A stretch of DNA of 64,000 bases from Oscillospiraceae bacterium (GTDB taxonomy: Bacteria; Bacillota; Clostridia; Oscillospirales; Oscillospiraceae), in assembly GCA_009784725.1 (NCBI GenBank), contig WQXS01000002.1, forward strand, positions 1-64,000, written 5' to 3'. Positions 45,674-55,503 of the stretch are shown piece by piece; within the stretch, counting starts at the first letter, position 1; the number at the start of each line of letters is the position of its first letter. The notes beneath the pieces were generated by a model. That model ran no database searches. It saw only the letters and a program-made list of their open reading frames with translations, and was not told the origin of the DNA. Made by a program: the position numbers and the translations under genes.

Positions 45674-46732
45674 CTACTCCCGTGTGTTTAAATACTCTTC
45701 AATCTGGTTATTCATTATGTCGCAAACACTGTCTTTTGTCAAGAAAGCCCTTGTCCATTCAACAGTTTTGTCGACTGCTTGATTTACATTCCACCTTGGT
45801 TTCCATCCGAATGTTGCTTTGAGTTTAGAACAGTCTAGTTTTAAGAAATTTGCTTCATGAGGACCACTGGAAGACTCGTTTTTCCAGGATAATCCTTCAC
45901 CCCAAGATTTACAGAAACAATCAGTTAAATATCCTGTAGTAACACAATCAATATCATCAGGACCGACATTATAACAACCTGCATACTTTCCGTCATCATA
46001 TTGTTTTTGAACAATCATAAGATAGGCAAACAGCGGTTCAAGCACATGTTGATATGGACGTATTGAATGAGGATTTCTTACCGCAATAATTTCATTATTC
46101 ATTGCAGCTCTTACACAATCCGGAATTATACGATCTGCAGAGAAATCCCCGCCGCCTATAACATTACCGGCTCTGGCTGTTGATATTGCTGTGTTTCCAT
46201 TTGTAAAAAATGCATTTTTATAACTCCCTGTCACAAGCTCGGAGCAAGATTTACTGTTGGAGTACGGGTCATATCCGTCCAACCTGTCGGTTTCGCGGTA
46301 ACCCCAATGCCATTCATTGTTTTGATACACTTTATCTGTAGTTACGTTTAAAAAACTCTTTACACCATCAGAAAGCCTTACACATTCCAATATATTAACA
46401 GTCCCCATAACATTAACATCATATGTATAGGCGGGGTCTTTATAACTGTCTCTGACAATCGGTTGTGCAGCCATATGAATAACAATTTCAGGCTTTGCTT
46501 TTTGAAAAGCATGAAGTAACTTCTCCCTGTCACGAATATCACCAATAAAAGAAGTCATTTTATCTTTAACTCTACTAATTGAAAATAAATTCGGTTCAAG
46601 AGTAGGCTCCAGAGCATAACCTGTCACTTTCGCACCTAATCCCGTAAGTATATGGACAAGCCAAGAACCTTTAAATCCGGTATGCCCGGTAATAAACACG
46701 CATTTATTATTGAAATTTTCTTTATTAAACAT
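45674..46732 (-). CDS. rfbG: CDP-glucose 4,6-dehydratase
   Basis: A 352-residue extended SDR. VFITGHTGFKGSWLVHILTGLGAKVTGYAL is diagnostic of RfbG, followed by HMAAQPIVRDSYKDP, VTTDKVYQN, the YSNSK catalytic pair (DPYSNSKSCSEL), and ARAGNVIGGGDFS. It converts CDP-glucose from RfbF to CDP-4-keto-6-deoxyglucose. GGAG lies eight bases before the ATG. RfbH follows directly; RfbF is 14 kb further downstream. Confidence 0.92.
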   Translation of the reverse strand: MFNKENFNNKCVFITGHTGFKGSWLVHILTGLGAKVTGYALEPTLEPNLFSISRVKDKMTSFIGDIRDREKLLHAFQKAKPEIVIHMAAQPIVRDSYKDPAYTYDVNVMGTVNILECVRLSDGVKSFLNVTTDKVYQNNEWHWGYRETDRLDGYDPYSNSKSCSELVTGSYKNAFFTNGNTAISTARAGNVIGGGDFSADRIIPDCVRAAMNNEIIAVRNPHSIRPYQHVLEPLFAYLMIVQKQYDDGKYAGCYNVGPDDIDCVTTGYLTDCFCKSWGEGLSWKNESSSGPHEANFLKLDCSKLKATFGWKPRWNVNQAVDKTVEWTRAFLTKDSVCDIMNNQIEEYLNTRE

Positions 46733-46768
46733 ATAATTTACTCCAAATAAAGATCAGTTTTTATAGCA

Positions 46769-48835
46769 CTAACCAACATACAACAACATTATCGACAAAC
46801 TTCTACTGTCATTACCATAGTGTGGTGCGGGTAAAAGTGAAGGCATAAAAGAACCATTTATTTCTATTCGGATATCATATTGCTCCCAATTTTCTTTATA
46901 TGGAATCTTATCTGCAGCTATGAAGCGTGAAAATACTCCAATATCATGTAAACTTATAGTTTCAATATGATTATTATCAATAAACACTTTCATTTCCAAA
47001 TCTGTATCTGGATTCGCAATAAACAAATGTTCACTGACGTAGTAATCAACACGTAAACCGACTTGCGATTGATTGACCGCTTGCAAACGTAACGTAGCTG
47101 TTTGTGTTGTCCATACATAATTGCCAACGCTGGGCGAATGTTCAGGCCAATGTATTCCACCAACAATAGCAGTTGCATTCGGGGGCATAAACTTTGCGGG
47201 TTTTAATTTATGTAAAACAATCCCTGACATTGGGCAAATATCTATGTATTGAAAACCTTGTTTTAATTCAACATTTGTGATTTTTTTATTTAACCATTCA
47301 AAACTTTCTTCATTTCCTGTAAGCATATCAGTTAAATTATATGCATAGCCGGGGTTCATAAGTATTTTTCTGACATTTCCTTTACTATCATCATATATTG
47401 TCGGTCGGTTAAAAGCATAACCACCATCAACATTTTCTATGCGGCTTACGAAGGTTGTCCATAAAGGGTTATATAGAGAAGGTGCATTATTTAAAACAAC
47501 ACGTGCAGGAGCAAGCATTGTTCTGTAGCCCAGTGCTATATCATAACTATTGTCGTATACCAGCAAGCCGGTTAATACTACTGAAAGTGAAACTATACTT
47601 ATTTTCACGCTGTTTATTATCTTCATTCTTTTTAAGGTTATATTTTCTCTGTCAGTATTTTGCCTAAGTTTAAAAAACCATAGAATACAGGTAAATAATA
47701 TTATTGGTGCAGCCCACGCATTATAACGCGAAATTCCCGTCATACCGCTGTTGATATGCGCCATCCCCGAAAATAAAAACATAACTGCAAGATGCCCTAT
47801 AATAAGCAAATAATACTCATATTTATTGCGGATAAAAGAGTATATTAAACAAGCAGGATACAATAGGAAAAGAATCAGGAACCATGGCAATAATCCGAAA
47901 TTCAGGTCAAAAAGGTATGCAAAAAACCTTTGTGGTATAGTGGCACCAAAATCTTCCCAAGGAATACCTCCTGATCCGACCATAGTTGCAACCGAGCTTT
48001 CACCTCCCGACGCTATATAATTGTATAGGAGTGCCAGAAATATAAACGAAAAAGAAGCTGCATACTTTAATACATCGAAAAAGTTTTTAAACACTGTTTT
48101 TATGAAATTTCTGTCTACACCTTTTTCTTTTTGTAAATCAATAAAATATGAAGCTATCATAAAAAAGCCGAGTATCATAAGGGTCATATTCATCGAACCT
48201 GCAACAGTGAGGAAAAAGGCAGATCTTTTATAAGCCTTATTAAAGTAAAATACCAATGACATAACAAGAAATGCCCAAATAAATATCTCGGAACTTGCCC
48301 AAAATACATATAATACTATTGGATTAATCGCCAGCACAAGTAAAAGGAAAAATTTTAATTTATCACACTCTTTTAGAAATAGTAACATACAAAATAACGC
48401 CATAATTATTAATCCAATATTTGTAATAGCAAATGCCCATGATTGATTAAAGCCAAAAAGTCCAAGAACAACACTTGCCGGTATACAAATGAGAGAATAT
48501 GCAGGAAAATAATACGATAGAAACTGACCGTTTGTTACTACAAAACGTTCAATTCCATAATAAAAATATGCTACTCCATGATAATCGTAGAAATAATAGT
48601 ATACGTTATCCAATGTAGTTTGTGTTATGTATATAGATTGTTCATATTGAAGTGCTGCTGTTGACATAACGTAAAGCCAAGATTCACCCAATTGAGCTTG
48701 TATAGGTTGATTTCGCGCCATCACCATGAGTAAACATGCATATAAAATAATAAAAATAAATGAAGTAAGCCGATATTTGTTCATTGATTTAATATTATTT
48801 ACAAATTTCAAAAATAATTTGGCGGTTTTCTCCAT
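46769..48835 (-). CDS. Polytopic membrane protein with C-terminal beta-rich domain
   Basis: A 688-residue protein with about eleven hydrophobic helices between ~20 and ~440, then a ~245-residue soluble region rich in beta strands (IHWPEHSPSVGNYVWTT, LRLQAVNQSQVGLRVDYYV). I do not recognise a named family; topology fits a GT-C transferase or polymerase acting outside the membrane. The frame can start at 48850, but that ATG overlaps the GAGG ribosome binding site, placed nine bases before the ATG at 48835, which is preferred. It begins the group that ends with rfbG and rfbH. Confidence 0.6.
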   Translation of the reverse strand: MEKTAKLFLKFVNNIKSMNKYRLTSFIFIILYACLLMVMARNQPIQAQLGESWLYVMSTAALQYEQSIYITQTTLDNVYYYFYDYHGVAYFYYGIERFVVTNGQFLSYYFPAYSLICIPASVVLGLFGFNQSWAFAITNIGLIIMALFCMLLFLKECDKLKFFLLLVLAINPIVLYVFWASSEIFIWAFLVMSLVFYFNKAYKRSAFFLTVAGSMNMTLMILGFFMIASYFIDLQKEKGVDRNFIKTVFKNFFDVLKYAASFSFIFLALLYNYIASGGESSVATMVGSGGIPWEDFGATIPQRFFAYLFDLNFGLLPWFLILFLLYPACLIYSFIRNKYEYYLLIIGHLAVMFLFSGMAHINSGMTGISRYNAWAAPIILFTCILWFFKLRQNTDRENITLKRMKIINSVKISIVSLSVVLTGLLVYDNSYDIALGYRTMLAPARVVLNNAPSLYNPLWTTFVSRIENVDGGYAFNRPTIYDDSKGNVRKILMNPGYAYNLTDMLTGNEESFEWLNKKITNVELKQGFQYIDICPMSGIVLHKLKPAKFMPPNATAIVGGIHWPEHSPSVGNYVWTTQTATLRLQAVNQSQVGLRVDYYVSEHLFIANPDTDLEMKVFIDNNHIETISLHDIGVFSRFIAADKIPYKENWEQYDIRIEINGSFMPSLLPAPHYGNDSRSLSIMLLYVG

Positions 48836-48869
48836 AAACTTTAACCTCATCTTTTATATTTACATTCTG

Positions 48870-50186
48870 TCAACTTAATAAACACCCTATTCGTTCGTCA
48901 AGTTCTGATATATAACTTTCTGAGTATAATCCAAAATCAAAAAGAATGTCTACTAATTTATCAATATTATCATCCTCTTTATATGATCCGTTTTTCATAT
49001 TAGTAAGGAACTCTGTGTATTGCATACAATTTTTATCAAGTGAACAATAATCATGTGCATATTGCACCGCTTTTTCTTTTCGGGAGATTAGTTCATTCTC
49101 GTTATTTAGCAATTCCAATAGCTTTGAGTATATTCTCAGAACTTCATATTGATCTGCCTCAATCTTTATTACTACATCACTGGGACATTCGTCAAATGAA
49201 CCGCCTTTTGTTACAAAAACAACTTTTCCCATCCCGAGAGCACGATGCAGACTACCTGATGACTCTCCTTGAGTAGGATACCTTAAGTTGAAACTAATAT
49301 CACATGCTCCGAGATATGTTTTAAAGTCGTCTAAGTCAACGTAGCCGGTTATATAAATATGATCTGTTAAATTATATTTCTCGATTTCATTATATAGTTC
49401 CGGGATTTGCAACTCACCTACAATATAGTACCTAAAATTGTTTTGTACTTTTTTAAGCAGGTCAATTGCTTTTAAAATTTCAATAATCCTTTTTGGTGAT
49501 GATGCAAACCCGAATGAAGCTAACATTATCAAATCTGTGTCTATTCCAAGTTTGCTTCTGCAATTAAGTTGGTGTTTCTCATAATCATCAATTATCTCAT
49601 GCGTGTGATGTTGAATAGTTTTAATAGGTTTTCCCAAGCCCATGCCTTTTATCATTTGCTTAGTAAAATCAGAATGGACTATAATTCCCTTTGCATTTTC
49701 CAGAACATGCTTGTTTATAGGAAAAAGTAATGGGTACTTTTCCCAAGGTGGATTATTCATTTCATTAAGAAATCGAATTGCAATAAACTCTCCGGTTTTA
49801 CCATGGCAGTACTTCATTATATCAATATATTCATCTCTATTTTCTTTTATGAATATTTCATCAACAATCATAAGATGTATTGAAAAATCATGAAGCTCGA
49901 CAATTCCGGGGTATTTTAAACTATACTCAAGAATTCTTTTGTGACATAAAGAATTATTTCCGATGTGATAAATAAGAAAATCATATTTCTCTCTTATTTG
50001 TGGATTATCAATATCGCTAAAATTATAGATATAATAATTGTCATTTATCTCTGAGTTTGATGGTATATAATTGTCAACAAACAAATCAATGTCAACATAA
50101 TTTTTAAGTTGAAATACTACTTCCTCAGTAAAATCTGAAATCCCCGATTGTTTTGGATTTAATGGCGAAAAAATAGCAACCTTCAT
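48870..50186 (-). CDS. Family 4-like glycosyltransferase (tandem copy 2)
   Basis: A 438-residue GT-B enzyme beginning FSPLNPKQSGISDFTEEV, with YHIGNN, IVHSDFTKQMIKGMG, LASFGFASSPKRI and a donor-site RYPTQGESSGSLHRAL. It is a clear paralogue of the gene immediately upstream along its whole length. The ATG overlaps the upstream TAA by one base, so the two are translationally coupled. Such GSGISDY-type enzymes often occur as mannosyl- or rhamnosyltransferases in multi-transferase O-glycan operons. A homologous alternating pair could add two similar residues. Confidence 0.8.
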   Translation of the reverse strand: MKVAIFSPLNPKQSGISDFTEEVVFQLKNYVDIDLFVDNYIPSNSEINDNYYIYNFSDIDNPQIREKYDFLIYHIGNNSLCHKRILEYSLKYPGIVELHDFSIHLMIVDEIFIKENRDEYIDIMKYCHGKTGEFIAIRFLNEMNNPPWEKYPLLFPINKHVLENAKGIIVHSDFTKQMIKGMGLGKPIKTIQHHTHEIIDDYEKHQLNCRSKLGIDTDLIMLASFGFASSPKRIIEILKAIDLLKKVQNNFRYYIVGELQIPELYNEIEKYNLTDHIYITGYVDLDDFKTYLGACDISFNLRYPTQGESSGSLHRALGMGKVVFVTKGGSFDECPSDVVIKIEADQYEVLRIYSKLLELLNNENELISRKEKAVQYAHDYCSLDKNCMQYTEFLTNMKNGSYKEDDNIDKLVDILFDFGLYSESYISELDERIGCLLS

Positions 50187-51499
50187 TATATTACAGCTCC
50201 TACTCTTTCACCTAATTGTTTAATATACTTTTCAGAGTGTAGCTCCAGTTCATACAATCCATCAACAAAAGTGTCAATATAATCAATTTTTGATTTTTTC
50301 CCATTAATAATATCATTTATAAATGTATAGTATTTAATACAATTACTTTCAAGAGAGCAGTTTTCTTTTGCAAAAAGCAAAGCATTTTCCTTCATTTTAA
50401 TCATTTTATTTTTATCTTTAAGTATTTCTATTAATTTTAAATAAATATTTTGCACTTCATATTGGTCATAGTTTATTTTAACAACAGCATTATCGGGGTA
50501 TTCCTTAAATGTTCCTATCTTTGTAACAAAAACAAGCTTACCCATTCCGAGCGCCCGATGCAGACTTGCTGACGATTCTCCTTGAGTCGGATATCTTAAA
50601 TTAAAGCATATATCACTTGCTCCTATATAATAGGAAAATTTATCGAGTCCTACAAATCCCGTTATTACAACATTTTTTGATAGACCAAGTTCCTCTGCTT
50701 TTGCTCTTACATCAACATTATCTTCTTCACCTATAACATAATAAATGAAATTGTTGTAATCTTTTTTTAGTAATGCTAATGCCTCTAATATCTCGTATAT
50801 TCTTTTTGCCGTTGAAGCAAATCCAAATGACCCTAATATTACTTTCTTTTGGTCGATACCTAATTTAGCTCTGCATTTTTTTTGATATACGTCAAAATCC
50901 TCAATAATTTCAAGTGAATGCAAATTAATTTTTGTTAAAGGTTTATCGACCTTCATTCCCTTTATCATTTGTAAAGCATAATCAGAGTGAACTATTATGC
51001 CGATTGAGTTATCTAATATATGCTTATTTACAGGGAATTCCAGAGATCTTTTATCCCAAGGTGGATTCATCAATGTCCTTAAAAATTTTTTTGCCGTATA
51101 TTCACCATTCCTGCCATGACAATATTTCATTACTTGTATGTATTCGTCATGTTTTCCTGTAGTGTAAAGTGTACTTGCAATCAAATAATGCAGTGCAAAA
51201 TCGTGCATTTCTACAATGCCCGGATACTTTAAACTATAGTTAACTATTTTTTCATGATGTTTATATGAATTACCTATTTGATATATGATTAAATCATAAT
51301 TACGTCTAACTTCTGCGTTTTCTATTTCCTCCATGTTGAAAATCTTAAAATTTTTTTTAATCTCTGCATCACATGGTTTATATCCATCAACAAATAAGTC
51401 AATATCAACATACTCTTTCAATTTTAATACAACTTCCTGAGTATAGTCCGATATACCGGATTTAATAGGATTGAGTGGAGAAAAGACAGCAACTTTCAT
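50186..51499 (-). CDS. Family 4-like glycosyltransferase (tandem copy 1)
   Basis: A 437-residue GT-B enzyme with FSPLNPIKSGISDYTQEV, YQIGNS, IVHSDYALQMIKGMK, LGSFGFASTAKRI and RYPTQGESSASLHRAL at the donor site. It matches the following gene in length, order of motifs and most conserved positions, so the pair arose by tandem duplication. The preceding GT4 gene ends 19 bases upstream of its ATG. GDP-mannose-derived donors are plausible because manB, manC and gmd are upstream, but this is context only. Confidence 0.8.
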   Translation of the reverse strand: MKVAVFSPLNPIKSGISDYTQEVVLKLKEYVDIDLFVDGYKPCDAEIKKNFKIFNMEEIENAEVRRNYDLIIYQIGNSYKHHEKIVNYSLKYPGIVEMHDFALHYLIASTLYTTGKHDEYIQVMKYCHGRNGEYTAKKFLRTLMNPPWDKRSLEFPVNKHILDNSIGIIVHSDYALQMIKGMKVDKPLTKINLHSLEIIEDFDVYQKKCRAKLGIDQKKVILGSFGFASTAKRIYEILEALALLKKDYNNFIYYVIGEEDNVDVRAKAEELGLSKNVVITGFVGLDKFSYYIGASDICFNLRYPTQGESSASLHRALGMGKLVFVTKIGTFKEYPDNAVVKINYDQYEVQNIYLKLIEILKDKNKMIKMKENALLFAKENCSLESNCIKYYTFINDIINGKKSKIDYIDTFVDGLYELELHSEKYIKQLGERVGAVI

Positions 51500-51517
51500 A
51501 TATTTAATCTCATATTC

Positions 51518-52579
51518 TCAGATAGTACTTGTTAACTTGTTAATAACTGTGTCCCAGCTTATATACCTGACCTTTTCATAGCCGCTGTTACCCAACTGCT
51601 TGCATAAACCTTTGTTATTATAGAGTTTATTTATTCGCTCACCAATTATTTTGTAATCTTTTGGACAAACATATCCATTTATACTATCTTCAACAAACTC
51701 TAATATACCTCCAGAATCGTCACATGTAATTACAGGTTTTTTTGACATAAATGATTCAATAGTTATATAACCGTAGTCCTCATTCTTTGGTGCGAAAAAT
51801 ACGGCAAATGCATTTGCATAGAGCCTAAGAACTTCTTCATCACTGACATATCCTAAAAACGTTACTCTGTCCTCAAGGTTAAGGTTTGCTGTTAATTTTT
51901 TTAGTTCCTCGATACAATTTCCTGTACCTGCAATAAGTACTTTAATTTTTTTATCACAGAATTGTATGGAATTAATAAGTATTTCGAGTCTTTTTAATGC
52001 GGCAACTCTTCCAACCGAAAGAATATAATCATCATAATTTTCGCAGAATAATTGATTCTCAAACCGTGGTGGTGGGTACAAATACTCAGAGTCAAATCCG
52101 TTATATTCCTTCAGCCTTTCTGATACGTTTTTGGATATAGTATATATCCCCTTTGTTTCGTGGAATGAACGATTGTCAATATTTTTAACCATTTCGCTCA
52201 CTTCTTCACCATTATCTGTTAAACCGTTACATAATCCGAAATATTCTGTTTCATTTTTTAAGTCATAAGCCGGTCTGTGCTGATGAAAAAGCCAGACAAC
52301 TTTATTGCTGTGTTTTACTGCATATGCCGGGTATTTTGTTCCTATCACCAAATCGATTTTTTCACCGTCAACTTCTTCCAAATCAACAAGTCTCCATGCA
52401 AGTGCGCTGTTTATAACTTCATATGCCGGATACCACTTAAACGGAAGTGAAATAACCTCAGCGTCAAAACCTCTTTTTATCAGGTTTGAATGCAAGTCTG
52501 TCGTTAATATTTCTGCACCACCTGACATAAACGGTGCTTTTGCATGACATATACATATTTTTTTCTTTCTATTACTCAT
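51518..52579 (-). CDS. Family 4 glycosyltransferase
   Basis: A 353-residue GT-B enzyme. CHAKAPFMSGGAEILTTDLHSNL is the acceptor-side start, ILSVGRVAALKRLEILI (~190) and FAPKNEDYGYITIESFM carry the donor-binding EX7E motif. It resembles mannosyltransferases of O-antigen and capsule operons. The longer frame begins with GTG 52591, but this lies in the GAGGGAG ribosome binding site and the ATG at 52579 is preferred. It follows the coiled-coil methyltransferase by 26 bases. Confidence 0.82.
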   Translation of the reverse strand: MSNRKKKICICHAKAPFMSGGAEILTTDLHSNLIKRGFDAEVISLPFKWYPAYEVINSALAWRLVDLEEVDGEKIDLVIGTKYPAYAVKHSNKVVWLFHQHRPAYDLKNETEYFGLCNGLTDNGEEVSEMVKNIDNRSFHETKGIYTISKNVSERLKEYNGFDSEYLYPPPRFENQLFCENYDDYILSVGRVAALKRLEILINSIQFCDKKIKVLIAGTGNCIEELKKLTANLNLEDRVTFLGYVSDEEVLRLYANAFAVFFAPKNEDYGYITIESFMSKKPVITCDDSGGILEFVEDSINGYVCPKDYKIIGERINKLYNNKGLCKQLGNSGYEKVRYISWDTVINKLTSTI

Positions 52580-52605
52580 TTGCTCCCTCACTATTTCAAT
52601 GGAAA

Positions 52606-53868
52606 TTATTTTTTCCCTATCACAGCATAATCTTGATATCCGTATAATGTATCGCTTACACGTTTCATTGCATCATTAAAACTTGATAAATTGTAATCGC
52701 TAATCACTAGCTGTGGAATACTAAAGTCTGTTTTTGAACTATATAAATGCTCAACATCGTTAAATCCAAAATACTCAAAAATGTATTTAATAATGTCGGG
52801 ATGAACCGGTCTTATATGTGTCATATCAACATAAAAGTAATTATGAAATATCGCTAGATTTGACGGATTTGGAGTTTCTGCTATAAAGAAACAACCCGGT
52901 TTTAGTTTTGCATATGCAAGTTGTACAAGTTTATATATATAATCACTCTCCAGATGTTCAAGAACCTGAGACATAAAGATTCCCCCTAAAGAATTATCTT
53001 CTAAAGAATCTAAGTAGGTCAAAGCATCAGCTTGCTCAACATCATGTCCATTTTGTTGATTGAAATAAACAAACGAATCAACAATATCGACACCTTTACA
53101 GGATATACTTTTTTCGCGTAGAATATCTAGAAATTCTCCTCTGCCACAACCTATATCCAACACATTTTGCTTATTTTCAAAATATTTCAAGTATTTAATC
53201 TGAGTGGATTTTACCCAATCTCTTGTACCTCTGAATCTGTTTTCAAATAGAAAATAATCAAAATCGATTTTATTATCATCAATTACACTGTTATTTAAAC
53301 TCGTTCTTTCTGTGTCTTGGTAATTCACATCCGACTCACCGGAAACAGATGTGCTTTTTTTCTTAAAACTATCTTGACTGATCCTTTTAATTTGTGAACC
53401 AAAATACGCCATGTTTTCATCTGCTTTATCAAAACGTTTATTAAAATAATCATTTGATTCTTTAAGATAGAAAATTTCAGTATGAAGCCGGTCGTTTTCC
53501 TGTTTAAAATACTCGCTAATTTTCTCTGCTCTATGCAATGAACTGACATAGTGAGCATTTAACCTGTTTTGTTGTTCAACGATTGGGTCGAGATACCATT
53601 TAATGCTTTTTCTTATAAAGCGTTTAATAAATATTTTCATCCGTCCAATTGGATTCTTACTGCCGGTAATTGCAACATTTGAATTTACTGTGTTATTTTC
53701 AATTAAGTATGATAAATTTTCATTATATATTTTAAATTCATGTTCAACTTCTTTCTGTTGTATTTGTGAATCATCAAACTCAGACTCGTCAAAATCCTCA
53801 CCTAACGTCTTTTTCCCAGCTATACGTGTTTTTAGTTTTCTGGTTACAATTTCAGTAAAATTTTCCAT
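52606..53868 (-). CDS. Coiled-coil SAM methyltransferase
   Basis: A 420-residue protein. Residues ~85-110 form a basic amphipathic segment (FIKRFIRKSIKWYLDPIVEQQNRLN), followed by a ~70-residue coiled coil. The C-terminal ~210 residues are a class I methyltransferase: VLDIGCGRGEFLDIL (~233), GVDIVDS, GIFMSQVLEHL and ETPNPSNL with a following FYVDMTHIRPVHP. Methyltransferases with this layout can cap growing O-chains in ABC-dependent systems, which suggests a chain-end modification, but no ABC exporter is visible here. GAGGTG precedes the ATG. Its N-terminal region resembles the small protein at 55065-55502. Confidence 0.8.
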   Translation of the reverse strand: MENFTEIVTRKLKTRIAGKKTLGEDFDESEFDDSQIQQKEVEHEFKIYNENLSYLIENNTVNSNVAITGSKNPIGRMKIFIKRFIRKSIKWYLDPIVEQQNRLNAHYVSSLHRAEKISEYFKQENDRLHTEIFYLKESNDYFNKRFDKADENMAYFGSQIKRISQDSFKKKSTSVSGESDVNYQDTERTSLNNSVIDDNKIDFDYFLFENRFRGTRDWVKSTQIKYLKYFENKQNVLDIGCGRGEFLDILREKSISCKGVDIVDSFVYFNQQNGHDVEQADALTYLDSLEDNSLGGIFMSQVLEHLESDYIYKLVQLAYAKLKPGCFFIAETPNPSNLAIFHNYFYVDMTHIRPVHPDIIKYIFEYFGFNDVEHLYSSKTDFSIPQLVISDYNLSSFNDAMKRVSDTLYGYQDYAVIGKK

Positions 53869-53881
53869 AATTCACCTCAAA

Positions 53882-55060
53882 TTAAGGTTGGCTGACAGAG
53901 TAGTTAATTAACTGCTTTAGCTTTTCAATAATGACATCCCATTGGTATTTTTCTTTAATATACTTTTTTGCATTTTCTTTCATACCATCATATATATCAG
54001 AATTTGTCATTAAATAATTTATACACTCTTCAAACTCATGATAGTCATTATAGTATACTCCCGCATTACTCTCAAGGCAATGTGCTTTTAAGACATTACA
54101 TTTTCCGTTAACTATAACCGGAACCCCCACTGCCATTGATTCTAAAACAACCATTGATAAGCTTTCATAAATTGATGGCAGTATGAACACTGTAGCTCCT
54201 GCCATGCCGTTGATTCTGTCCTCATCGCTGACAAAACCAAGGGACAAAATATCGGGATGTGCAGGTATTTCTATGTATATTTCTCCCATAAGAACTAATT
54301 TTAACTTTGAATTATTACGCTTTTTATATTCGATAAAATAATCCAGTAATTCGGGAGTATTTTTTCCATGATCTATACGGCCTGTATATAAAATGTATTT
54401 ATCTAAACTATGTTTTTCTTTGAAACCAGAAATATCCGATGCCTCCGGTATATCCACTCCAACACCGACAATACCGCTCATAATAGTTTGGTTATTAAAT
54501 AAGTTATGGATAAAATTCTGTTCTTCTTTGGTGCTGAAAATAATAGCACGCGGACAGGTGAATATTTCCTTATATATATTGAAATAAACAAATGGTTCAT
54601 CATGTGCTGTAGGTATTAATATCGCTTTTTCTTTTACCTCTTTTATTCCGCAGACTGTAAGGTAATAAAGGTATGTCACAAAAATAAAAACATCGAAGTT
54701 GTTTTTTTCTGCTTTTATATACTCAATTGCTTTAGGACAGTACGGACCTTGTTCATCTATCCAAACTTGCTCTGTTAGCGGATCATTTGGGTCAATTGCA
54801 ATTTCTCCGAATTTCTTCATATCACGAATCTTATCGACTTTAAAACGATTGACCTTAACTCCGTTTACATTTGATTGTCCTTCCGGATAGTAGTTCTCCC
54901 ATGAATAATAATCACGAGCACATGATGTAATAATCTCAACATCGTAACACTCCTTGAGTCTTTCTGCATACATACGCGCAAGCTGTTCTGACCCGCCGTT
55001 TACTTCAATGCCATACCTTTGTATTATTATAGCAACTCTTTTTTTGGACTCATTATCCAT
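53882..55060 (-). CDS. Family 4 glycosyltransferase
   Basis: A 392-residue GT-B enzyme. GIEVNGGSEQLARMYAERL opens the acceptor domain; YYPEGQSNVNGVKVNRF, ILYTGRIDHGKNTPELLDYF and PSIYESLSMVVLESMA (EX7E) follow. It is related to the transferase at 55504-56682. A longer frame from 55105 overlaps the preceding gene; ATG 55060 comes four bases after that gene's TAA and matches the usual protein start, so it is chosen, though its ribosome binding site is weak. An alpha-mannosyl- or rhamnosyltransferase is inferred from family and context. Confidence 0.8.
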   Translation of the reverse strand: MDNESKKRVAIIIQRYGIEVNGGSEQLARMYAERLKECYDVEIITSCARDYYSWENYYPEGQSNVNGVKVNRFKVDKIRDMKKFGEIAIDPNDPLTEQVWIDEQGPYCPKAIEYIKAEKNNFDVFIFVTYLYYLTVCGIKEVKEKAILIPTAHDEPFVYFNIYKEIFTCPRAIIFSTKEEQNFIHNLFNNQTIMSGIVGVGVDIPEASDISGFKEKHSLDKYILYTGRIDHGKNTPELLDYFIEYKKRNNSKLKLVLMGEIYIEIPAHPDILSLGFVSDEDRINGMAGATVFILPSIYESLSMVVLESMAVGVPVIVNGKCNVLKAHCLESNAGVYYNDYHEFEECINYLMTNSDIYDGMKENAKKYIKEKYQWDVIIEKLKQLINYSVSQP

Positions 55061-55064
55061 TGTT

Positions 55065-55502
55065 TTATTTGCCAATCTTTTCTTCTGTGATTTTTTCCAT
55101 TTCAATTAATCTTTCGTTTATACCAAACATTAAATCGCTTATTTTATTAAGATTTGATGTAAGTTCGATTTGCACTGCCAATAGTGTATGAATATTATTG
55201 TTTAAACTTCTGTTGACTTCATTTTGTTCTTGCCAAATAAATTTCGTCAGTTTTCTTATACATCTTTGGATTAATGAAACGGGCGGGTTAAGCGCTGTAT
55301 CCTCATGCTCTTTTGTATATTTATGTAATGCCAGTACATTTGTATGTATCTCTTCAAGCCTTTTTTTTGATGCTTTAAGCTCCGGATAGAGATAATCCGA
55401 TGCTCTTGCAGCAGTTAATTTATTTTCAGCCATTCTTTTTTGCCCGGCTTTATTTTGTATATCTTTCATTATTTCTGTAATATCAACACGTTCATTAAGC
55501 AT
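55065..55502 (-). CDS. Small coiled-coil protein related to the N-terminus of the methyltransferase
   Basis: A 145-residue protein with no catalytic motif. It contains VDITEIMKDIQNKA, a basic amphipathic stretch (RCIRKLTKFIWQEQNEVNRSLN) and a C-terminal helix likely to coil (LTSNLNKISDLMFGINERLIEME). The amphipathic stretch and the following helix parallel residues ~85-150 of the methyltransferase at 52606-53868, so this looks like that protein's membrane-binding/coiled-coil half without its enzyme. The ATG at 55502 lies one base after the upstream stop, nine bases after AAGGA; an in-frame TTG at 55520 is less likely. It may scaffold the transferases around it. Confidence 0.7.
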   Translation of the reverse strand: MLNERVDITEIMKDIQNKAGQKRMAENKLTAARASDYLYPELKASKKRLEEIHTNVLALHKYTKEHEDTALNPPVSLIQRCIRKLTKFIWQEQNEVNRSLNNNIHTLLAVQIELTSNLNKISDLMFGINERLIEMEKITEEKIGK

Positions 55503-55503
55503 A

